DNA from: Alphaproteobacteria bacterium
GTDB lineage: Bacteria; Pseudomonadota; Alphaproteobacteria; JAEULC01
Reading direction: 5' to 3'
Assembly: GCA_023150455.1 (NCBI GenBank)
Contig: JAKLKW010000027.1
Location: 1 to 36,569 of the forward strand
Length of the DNA stretch: 36,569 nucleotides
Made by a program: the position numbers and the translations under genes. Positions 31,185 through 36,569 of this stretch are shown here, piece by piece (within the stretch, counting starts at the first letter, position 1; each line of letters begins with the position of its first letter). The notes under the pieces are model-generated. The model saw nothing but the letters and a program-made list of their open reading frames with translations. It ran no database searches and was not told where the DNA came from.

Positions 31185-32207
31185 ATGTCCGCCGAATATG
31201 GGACCGTCGCCTACGGCTTGAAGCAGCGGCCCGCCGCCGGCATTGCCGGCAAGCGCGTGCCCTTCTCCAGCGTTCCCGTGATCGATCTCGGGCCCCTGCG
31301 CGGCGATGATCCCGTGGCCAAGCGCCGGACCGCCCAGGCGATCGGCCGCGCGTGCGAGGACATCGGCTTCATCTACATCGCCAACCATGGCATCCCGTCG
31401 GCGCTGATCGCCGGCACCTTCGCCGAGGCGCGGCGCTTCTTCGCCCTGCCGCTCGACGAGAAGATGAAGCTCCACATCAAGAACTCGGCCAACTACCGCG
31501 GCTACTTCCCGCTCAAGGAGGAGAAGACCGACGTCACCGCCGAGGGCGACCTCAAGGAAGGTTTCGACCTGATGCGCGAGCTGGGGCCGGACGACCCCGA
31601 CGTGCGCGCGGGCAAGCCGCTGCATGGGCCGAACCAGTGGCCCCAGGACCTGCCGGGCTTCCGCGAGGCCGTCCTCGCCTACTACGCCGCCATGGAGGAC
31701 CTCGCCAAGCTGCTGCTGCGCGGGATGGCGCTGTCGCTCGACCTCGACGAGCACTGGTTCGCCGCCAAGACGCTGAAGCCGCTCGCCTATCTGCGGCTGT
31801 TGCACTATCCGCCGCAGCCGGGCGCGATCGACGAGCGCGAGATCGGCTGCGGCGCGCACAGCGACTATGGCTGCCTCACCATCCTGGCGCAGGACGAGGT
31901 CGGCGGCCTGCAGCTGCGCAACTCGGCCGGCGAATGGATCGAGGCGCCGCCGATCCCGGGCACCTTCGTGATCAACCTGGGCGACCAGATGGCGCGCTGG
32001 ACCAACGAGCGCTTCCAGGCCACGCCGCATCGCGTGATCAACCGCTCGGGTCGCGAGCGCTACTCGATCCCGTTCTTCTTCGATCCCGACTACGATGCCG
32101 TGGTCGAGTGCCTGCCGACCTGCCAGGGGCCGGACAACCCGCCCAGGCACGCGCCGATCACCGGCGGCGAGCACCTGCTCGGCATGCTGAAGGCGACGTT
32201 CAAGTAG
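31185..32207 (+). CDS. 2-oxoglutarate/Fe(II)-type oxygenase, isopenicillin N synthase-like
   Basis: A 340-residue non-haem iron oxygenase of the IPNS/2OG family. The N-terminal DIOX_N part begins at VPVIDLGPLRG and includes EDIGFIYIANHGIP. The iron ligands are H225, D227 (GAHSDYGCLTILAQD) and H282 (ATPHRVINRSG); the co-substrate-binding R-x-S is R292/S294 (ERYSIPFFFD). All are present. ATG 31185 is chosen because the family sequence starts soon after; the frame is open upstream but crosses an inverted repeat. Bacterial members act on diverse small molecules, including ethylene-forming and amino-acid-modifying types, so the substrate is unknown. Its TAG stop is inside the first unit of a tandem repeat. 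Confidence 0.9.
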   Translation: MSAEYGTVAYGLKQRPAAGIAGKRVPFSSVPVIDLGPLRGDDPVAKRRTAQAIGRACEDIGFIYIANHGIPSALIAGTFAEARRFFALPLDEKMKLHIKNSANYRGYFPLKEEKTDVTAEGDLKEGFDLMRELGPDDPDVRAGKPLHGPNQWPQDLPGFREAVLAYYAAMEDLAKLLLRGMALSLDLDEHWFAAKTLKPLAYLRLLHYPPQPGAIDEREIGCGAHSDYGCLTILAQDEVGGLQLRNSAGEWIEAPPIPGTFVINLGDQMARWTNERFQATPHRVINRSGRERYSIPFFFDPDYDAVVECLPTCQGPDNPPRHAPITGGEHLLGMLKATFK

Positions 32208-32282
32208 CGCCGGGCAAGTAGCGCCGGGCAAGCAGCGCCGGGCAAGCAGCGCCGGGCAAGCAGCGCCGGGCAAGCAGCGCCG
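32206..32282. repeat. 14-bp tandem repeat, about 5.5 copies
   Basis: The unit AGCGCCGGGCAAGC recurs head to tail: 32206-32219 (last base T), 32220-32233, 32234-32247, 32248-32261, 32262-32275, then a seven-base partial copy. The later copies are identical. The array begins inside the stop codon of the oxygenase gene (CAAGTAGCGCC) and ends three bases before the stop of the convergent small gene, so it fills the whole gap. Identical copies suggest recent expansion by slippage. Confidence 0.95.
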
Positions 32283-32284
32283 CG

Positions 32285-32440
32285 TCAGCGCTTCGCGACC
32301 GACTTCGCCCAGGCGTCGAGCCCTGGCACCACCGGCCGGTTGTCGCTCAGGAGCGACGGGCCGGACTGCATCTGGGCGGCCAGGATGATCGACAAGGCCG
32401 CGGCCGCAAGGACAAGCGTGATCGTCCGAGTGTTGCGCAT
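32285..32440 (-). CDS. Small exported or membrane-anchored peptide
   Basis: A 51-residue protein with a basic start (MRNTRTI) and a hydrophobic stretch TLVLAAAALSIILAAQM, followed by a short polar tail (SGPSLLSDNRPVVPGLDAWAKSVAKR). It is either a secreted peptide or a single-pass membrane protein. ATG 32440 is preceded by AAAGGA seven bases upstream on its strand, a good ribosome-binding site, so I prefer it to the in-frame ATG at 32476. No family is recognised. It is convergent with the oxygenase gene. Confidence 0.6.
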   Translation of the reverse strand: MRNTRTITLVLAAAALSIILAAQMQSGPSLLSDNRPVVPGLDAWAKSVAKR

Positions 32441-32654
32441 GGCACGTCCTTTCTTCGTGAAAGGGTCGATACGCATACACTAGATGCGCCCGCTGCATGG
32501 GGCTGTGACGCCTGTCACGCGCGGCCAGCCAGTGTGAATGAGATCACAGGGTTACCGCGCTGCACGGGTGCGTGCCCTCATCGCAGGAACGGCGTTCGCC
32601 GCGTGATCCACCTGCATTCGCCGGCGTTCCCGCAATCGGGCAACGGGCCCGGCC

Positions 32655-32697
32655 TTGACGCCCGGCCGCGCGGCGTCCATTCTTTCCCTGGAAAGAA
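32655..32697 (+). promoter_or_regulatory. Promoter and perfect 8-bp inverted-repeat operator of the toxin-antitoxin pair
   Basis: TTGACG (32655-32660) and CATTCT (32678-32683), 17 bases apart, form a plausible promoter. The inverted repeat TTCTTTCC (32680-32687) and GGAAAGAA (32690-32697), with a two-base centre, overlaps the -10 and ends nine bases before the antitoxin ATG. Xre-type antitoxins usually repress their own operon by binding such a site. Confidence 0.65.
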
Positions 32698-32706
32698 GGC
32701 GGTAGA

Positions 32707-33111
32707 ATGATTTCAGAGGATAAACACGGCTCCTTGCCGCGTCCGCCGTCGGCCGATCCGCTCCGCCAGGCGGACGTGCTGAGCAACGCGACGGTCAGGG
32801 CCGCAGAGCATCTGGGGCTGCCGAACACCGTGCTGGCGCGCGTGCTCGGTCTGTCCGAGGCCTCGGTGTCGCGCCTGAAGAACCGCCGCTTCGACCTGCC
32901 GCCGGGCAGCAAGGCCTATGAGCTGGCGCAGCATCTCGTCCGCCTGTTCCGCGGCCTCGACGCCATCACCGGCGGCGACGATGCCGCCTCGCGAAGCTGG
33001 ATGCGCGGGGAGAACCTGGCGCTGCGCGGCCGGCCGATCGACCTGATCCAGAGCGTGGCCGGGCTCGTCGCCACGCTGGCCTATGTGGACCGAAGCCGCG
33101 CTCGCATCTGA
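32707..33111 (+). CDS. Xre/MbcA/ParS-type antitoxin
   Basis: Antitoxin of the Xre-RES type II family, 134 residues. The N-terminal helix-turn-helix lies at about 28-62 (AAEHLGLPNTVLARVLGLSE, ASVSRLKNRRFDLPPGS). The C-terminal toxin-binding part is LAQHLVRLFRGLDAITGG and SWMRGENLALRGRPIDLIQS, the MbcA/ParS pattern in which 'GRPIDLI' precedes the final helix. It should neutralise the RES toxin and repress the operon by the inverted repeat just upstream. The 3' end overlaps the toxin gene by 29 bases, which is typical coupling for these pairs. Confidence 0.9.
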   Translation: MISEDKHGSLPRPPSADPLRQADVLSNATVRAAEHLGLPNTVLARVLGLSEASVSRLKNRRFDLPPGSKAYELAQHLVRLFRGLDAITGGDDAASRSWMRGENLALRGRPIDLIQSVAGLVATLAYVDRSRARI

Positions 33112-33820
33112 GTCCCGTCCCTACCGCCGCGACGTCTGGCGCGTGGTCGAGACGCAGTTCCGCGCGGCAACCATGCGCATCACCGACTCGCTGGAGGAGC
33201 AGGCGATCCTCGAGGCCGTGCTCGAGGACAGCAAGCCGCCCCTGCCGCCGGGCTGCGCCGGCCTGCACTACCTGCTGGCGACGCCGTTCCGCTACCTGCC
33301 CTACCCGTACGGCTCGCGATTCCGCCGCGCCGGCCAGCCGGACGGCGCGTTCTATGCCGCCGAGGTGCTGAACACCGCCATCGCCGAGACGGCGTTCTAC
33401 CGGCTGCTGTTCCTGGCCGAATCGCCCGCCATGCTGGTGCCGCAACAGCCGGTGGAGCACACGGCGTTCCGCATCTCCTGCCGCACGGACCGCCACGTCG
33501 ACCTGACGCGCCCCCCGCTCGACCGCGATCGCGCGCGCTGGACGCATGCCACCGACCATGGCGACTGCCAGGACCTGGCCGACCACGCCCGCGCCGCGCG
33601 GATCGAAGCGATCCGCTACGAATCCGTCCGCGATCCCGATCGTCGGGCGAACTTGGCGATCCTCTCGCCGGCGGCCTTCGCCGCCAAGACACCGAGCGGG
33701 CTGCGCACCTGGCACGTGTTCGCGCGCCGAGAGGCGGTCAGGGCATGGTGCGAGAGCCCGCGCGAAGCGGTCGAATTCAGCCGGGCGCGGTTCGCGGCCG
33801 ATCCGCGGCTGGCGGGATAG
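33083..33820 (+). CDS. RES-domain toxin (NAD+-degrading family)
   Basis: A 245-residue RES-domain protein; characterised members such as MbcT degrade NAD+ by phosphorolysis or hydrolysis. The active-site block is YGSRFRRAGQPDGAFYAAEV followed by LNTAIAETAFYR, containing the conserved Arg, Tyr (Y91) and Glu (E102). The later IRYESVRDPDRRANLAILSP carries the conserved Ser region. The first 60 residues are an extension before the fold. It overlaps the antitoxin gene by 29 bases and ends four bases before the stop of the convergent TenA-like gene. No inactivating change is evident. The enzymatic activity is inferred from the family. Confidence 0.9.
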   Translation: MWTEAALASESRPYRRDVWRVVETQFRAATMRITDSLEEQAILEAVLEDSKPPLPPGCAGLHYLLATPFRYLPYPYGSRFRRAGQPDGAFYAAEVLNTAIAETAFYRLLFLAESPAMLVPQQPVEHTAFRISCRTDRHVDLTRPPLDRDRARWTHATDHGDCQDLADHARAARIEAIRYESVRDPDRRANLAILSPAAFAAKTPSGLRTWHVFARREAVRAWCESPREAVEFSRARFAADPRLAG

Positions 33821-33824
33821 CGGG

Positions 33825-34517
33825 TCAGGCCGCGTCCAGCCCCATCTGCCAGAAGTCGGCCTCGAGCTTGGACGCGCCGGCGAACAGCTTGACGAGCGCC
33901 GGAAAACGCCCCGAACCCGCGCGGCGGGCCTCCAGCCGGTCGAGCTGCGCCACGGCCTTGGCCGCGACCTGCTGGTAGTCCTCGCCGGCGTAGGTCTCGA
34001 TCCATTCGCGGTAGGGATTGCCGTCGCGCCGGGTTGCCGGATCGGCGACCAGGCGGTTGGCGATCTCGGCGTAGCCGACGACGCAGGGCGCCAGCGCCAC
34101 CAGCAGGTCGAGGATGTCGCCGGCATTGCCGGCCTCGAGCACGAAGCGCGTATAGGCCATGCATTGAGGCGCCTCGGGCACCTTCAGGATGTCGTCGATC
34201 GTCAGGCCCCAGCCAGCGCAGAACTTGACGTGCAGGTTCATCTCGTCGTCGAGGATCACCCGCATCGAATTGGCCGCCTGGCGCATGTCGTCCAGCGTGT
34301 CGGCCTTGTAGGCGGCGAGCGCGTAGGCGCGCGCGAACTGAACCAGGAACAGGTAGTCCTGGATCAGGTAGAACCTGAACGCGGGCTCGGGCAGCGTGCC
34401 GGCCGCGAGGCGGCGCACGAAATCATGCCGCACGTACGAGAGCCACACCGGCTCGTTGGCGCCGCGCAGACGGTCGAACAGGCTGCCTTTCGGCGCAGGA
34501 TCCCTGAACGGCGGCAT
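33825..34517 (-). CDS. tenA: TenA-family protein (aminopyrimidine aminohydrolase/thiaminase II-like)
   Basis: A 230-residue helical protein of the TenA/PQQC family; TenA hydrolyses degraded thiamine so that the pyrimidine can be salvaged. Likely active-site residues are D54 (YLIQDYLFLVQFARAYALA), Y122, C145 (ALAPCVVGYAEIANRL) and E174 (REWIETYAGEDY). The length matches TenA. The ATG overlaps the iscX stop by one base (TGATG), so translation is coupled to the isc operon, an unusual place for a thiamine gene. No other thiamine genes are in the window. Some TenA-like proteins lack thiaminase activity, so the exact reaction is not certain. Confidence 0.87.
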   Translation of the reverse strand: MPPFRDPAPKGSLFDRLRGANEPVWLSYVRHDFVRRLAAGTLPEPAFRFYLIQDYLFLVQFARAYALAAYKADTLDDMRQAANSMRVILDDEMNLHVKFCAGWGLTIDDILKVPEAPQCMAYTRFVLEAGNAGDILDLLVALAPCVVGYAEIANRLVADPATRRDGNPYREWIETYAGEDYQQVAAKAVAQLDRLEARRAGSGRFPALVKLFAGASKLEADFWQMGLDAA

Positions 34518-34717
34518 CACTCGCGCTCGTCGAGCCAGGCCATCTGGATGGCCTCGAGGATCTTCTCGTTCGACTTGTTCGGGTCGTCCTCGAAGCCCGG
34601 CAGCTCCCGCACCCATTTCCACAGGTCGGTGAAGCGGATGGCCATGATGTCGACATCGGGATGCCGCTCCTCCAGCAGGATCGCGATGTCGTGGATGTCG
34701 GTCCAGCGCAGCCCCAT
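34517..34717 (-). CDS. iscX: Iron-sulfur assembly protein IscX
   Basis: A 66-residue acidic protein with the full IscX pattern: LRWTDIHDIAILLEERHPDV near the start, then FTDLWKWVRELPGFEDDP and the closing ILEAIQMAWLDERE. IscX binds the cysteine desulfurase IscS and iron, tuning cluster formation. It follows fdx and hscA in the usual isc order on the minus strand, 29 bases after fdx. The ATG at 34717 is the only start giving the family length; the frame is open further upstream as a shadow of neighbouring genes. Confidence 0.93.
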   Translation of the reverse strand: MGLRWTDIHDIAILLEERHPDVDIMAIRFTDLWKWVRELPGFEDDPNKSNEKILEAIQMAWLDERE

Positions 34718-34746
34718 GGCATCCCCCTCGACGCGGCGAATTCTCT

Positions 34747-35085
34747 CTATGCCTTGTCGACCATCATGTTGCGCGTGGCGGACGGCAGGGTGACGGTCAG
34801 CCCGTCCAGCTCGTCGGTCATGATGATCTGGCAGCCCAGGCGGGATGTATGCGTCAGGCCGAAGGCCAGGTCCAGCATGTCTTCCTCGTCCTCGCTCGCC
34901 TCCGGCAGCAGGTCGTACCACTCCGAATCGACGACCACGTGGCAGGTCGAGCAGGCGAGCGAGCCCTCGCAGGCGCCTTCGAGGTCGATGTTGTTGCGGT
35001 GCGCGATCTCCAGCACGGACAGGCCTTTCGGGGCGTCGACCTCGCGGCGCGCCCCGTTCGGTTCGATGAACGTCATTTTCGGCAT
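34747..35085 (-). CDS. fdx: ISC-type [2Fe-2S] ferredoxin
   Basis: An adrenodoxin-like [2Fe-2S] ferredoxin, 112 residues. The cluster ligands are C39, C45, C48 ([12 protein letters not shown]) and C85 (RLGCQI), in the Cx5CxxC...C spacing. It supplies electrons during cluster assembly on IscU. The acidic helix [11 protein letters not shown] is the usual partner-docking surface. It sits between hscA and iscX in an isc operon. An in-frame ATG three codons later is possible but the listed one is usual. Confidence 0.95.
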   Translation of the reverse strand: MPKMTFIEPNGARREVDAPKGLSVLEIAHRNNIDLEGACEGSLACSTCHVVVDSEWYDLLPEASEDEEDMLDLAFGLTHTSRLGCQIIMTDELDGLTVTLPSATRNMMVDKA

Positions 35086-35139
35086 TTCGATGCAGCTCCA
35101 AGCGAAATCGAGCGGCCCGTTGCTTGGGACCGGACCGTC

Positions 35140-36569
35140 CTATTGTTTCCGTTCCTCCCCGAAGCGCCGGGCCAGGTTGTCGACGCTGACGCCCGACAGC
35201 GCGTCGGCGAAAGCCTTGTCCATGCGGCGCTGGGCGAACGGCGTGACCATCCGTTCCAGCGCCTCGACCGCGCCGTTGATCGCGTCGCGGTCGTCGCCGC
35301 CGGTCGCGTTCTCGATCACGCCGATCTGCGCCTCGATGGTGGCGTATTCCGCGTCGCCCAGAAGCGCGCGATCCTTGGCGAGCGCCGCGCGCAGCGCCAG
35401 CAGCACGCGCCGCGCCTCGACCCGCGCCTCGATCAACAGGCGCCGCTCCATGTCGGCGCGGCCGTGCTCCATGCTCTCGCGCAGCATGCGCGCCATGTCG
35501 TCCTCGCTGAGGCCATAGGACGGCTTCACCTCGACGCGCTGCTCGATCCCGGTCGAGCGCTCCTGCGCCGAAACGGTCAGAAGCCCATCGGCATCGACGG
35601 TGAAGGTGACGCGCACGCGCGCGGCGCCCGCCGTCATCGGGGGGATCGCGTGCAGCTCGAACCGGGCCAGGCTGCGGCACTGGTCCACCGTCTCGCGCTC
35701 GCCCTGCACCACGTGGATCATCATGGCCGTCTGGCCGTCCTGGTAGGTGGTGAACTCCTGCGCCTTGGCGACCGGGATCGGCGTATTGCGCTCGATCACC
35801 TTCTCGACGATGCCGCCCATCGTCTCGATGCCGAGCGACAGCGGCGTCACGTCGAGCAGCAGGTTGTCGGAGCCCACGGTGAGCGCCTCGGCCTGCAGCG
35901 CGGCGCCGAGCGCCACCACCTCGTCCGGGTTGATGTCGCTGAGCGGCTTCTGCGCGAAGAAGCTCTCGACCGCGCGGCGCACCGCCGGCACGCGGGTCGA
36001 GCCGCCGACCAGCACCACGCCCTGGATCGACTTCGGATCGACCCCGGCGTCCTCGAACACGCCGGCCGAGATGCGGATCGTGCGCTCGACGAACGGCGCG
36101 ATCACCCGGTCGAGCGTCTCCCGGTCGAGGCGGTGCTGCGACACGTCGCCGTCGAGCTCGACGATCCACTTGCCGTCGGCCTTCTCGGTCAGGCACTCCT
36201 TGGCCAGGCGTCCCGTCATCAGGATGCCCTTGGCGTCGTTGCTCGACGGGTTGGCGGATTTGCCGGCGGCCCGGCGCTCCGCGAGGAAGCGCTCGGCCAC
36301 CGCATGGTCGAAATCGTCGCCGCCGAGCGCGGCGTCGCCGCCGGTCGCCAGCACCTGGAACACGCCCTTCTCCAGGCGCAGCAGCGAGATGTCGAAGGTG
36401 CCGCCGCCCAGGTCGTAGACCGCGTAGAGGCCCTCGGCGCCCTTGTCGAGGCCATAGGCGAGTGCGGCCGCGGTCGGCTCGTTCACCAGCCGCAGCACCT
36501 CGAGCCCGGCCAGCCGCGCGGCGTCGCGCGTGGCGGTGCGCGCGGCATCGTCGAAATAGGCCGGCACGG
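35140..36569 (-). CDS. hscA: Fe-S protein assembly chaperone HscA, 5' end outside window
   Basis: An Hsp70-type chaperone dedicated to Fe-S cluster transfer from IscU, with HscB as co-chaperone. The visible 475 residues begin in the ATPase domain (PAYFDDAARTATRDAARLAG, VNEPTAAALAYGL, VYDLGGGTFDISLL, VLVGGSTRVPAVR) and include the linker LLLDVTPLSLGIET and the substrate-binding part (VFTVDADGLLTVSAQERSTG-like segment, GLSEDDMARML). About 145 N-terminal residues lie beyond the edge. HscA rather than DnaK is indicated by the shorter C-terminus without the acidic EEVKDKK-type tail and by the fdx and iscX genes directly downstream. Confidence 0.93.
   Translation of the reverse strand, partial: VPAYFDDAARTATRDAARLAGLEVLRLVNEPTAAALAYGLDKGAEGLYAVYDLGGGTFDISLLRLEKGVFQVLATGGDAALGGDDFDHAVAERFLAERRAAGKSANPSSNDAKGILMTGRLAKECLTEKADGKWIVELDGDVSQHRLDRETLDRVIAPFVERTIRISAGVFEDAGVDPKSIQGVVLVGGSTRVPAVRRAVESFFAQKPLSDINPDEVVALGAALQAEALTVGSDNLLLDVTPLSLGIETMGGIVEKVIERNTPIPVAKAQEFTTYQDGQTAMMIHVVQGERETVDQCRSLARFELHAIPPMTAGAARVRVTFTVDADGLLTVSAQERSTGIEQRVEVKPSYGLSEDDMARMLRESMEHGRADMERRLLIEARVEARRVLLALRAALAKDRALLGDAEYATIEAQIGVIENATGGDDRDAINGAVEALERMVTPFAQRRMDKAFADALSGVSVDNLARRFGEERKQ

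Noticed and set aside
32206..32282. Possible CRISPR-like array
   Set aside because: Units are only 14 bases and contiguous without spacers, so this is a simple tandem repeat; no cas genes are present.

Overview
The window is high-GC DNA, densely coded on both strands. Gene content (a CCA-encoding tRNA-Met, an hscA-fdx-iscX operon, type III GlnT-like glutamine synthetase, PAS/chemotaxis-type signalling, OsmC-DUF599-MnmA, a serine-recombinase relic) suggests a chromosome of an alphaproteobacterium, perhaps Rhodospirillales- or Rhizobiales-like. This is an inference from gene families, not a taxonomic assignment.

Left third (1-13435), a plus-strand DNA-processing and defence-like block. Five tightly packed genes form one apparent operon: a type III-like restriction helicase-nuclease (cut by the window edge), a 96-residue protein, a large beta-class DNA methyltransferase, a 486-residue protein with a long acidic N-terminal half, and a RapA/DrmD-like SNF2 ATPase. 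The methyltransferase carries an AT-richer insert exactly where the target-recognition domain should lie. A second unit follows an AT-rich gap: an Orc1/Cdc6-like AAA ATPase with an apparently leaderless promoter overlapping a perfect inverted repeat, then a UvrD-like helicase whose N-terminus is a RelE/ParE-like domain. The two units are the best candidates for an undescribed system. They resemble type III R-M and class 1 DISARM in parts but match neither in full.

Middle (13793-24304), mostly metabolic genes: glutamine synthetase-like ligase, SMP-30-type lactonase, secreted amidohydrolase, quinone-reductase-like MDR enzyme, succinate-semialdehyde-type dehydrogenase, SDR enzyme and EamA exporter. 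Among them are a small PAS protein whose 3' end overlaps a convergent GNAT-like gene, and an orphan MCP signalling domain that looks decapitated.

Right third (24758-36569). A membrane hybrid histidine kinase is followed by a PAS-LuxR regulator with a degenerate receiver. Then come a frameshifted serine-recombinase remnant ending inside tRNA-Met(CAU), the DUF599-OsmC-MnmA operon, a 2-oxoglutarate/Fe(II)-type oxygenase whose stop codon opens a 14-bp tandem repeat, a Xre-RES toxin-antitoxin pair with a clear operator, and the end of an isc operon (hscA, fdx, iscX) into which a TenA-like gene is translationally coupled.
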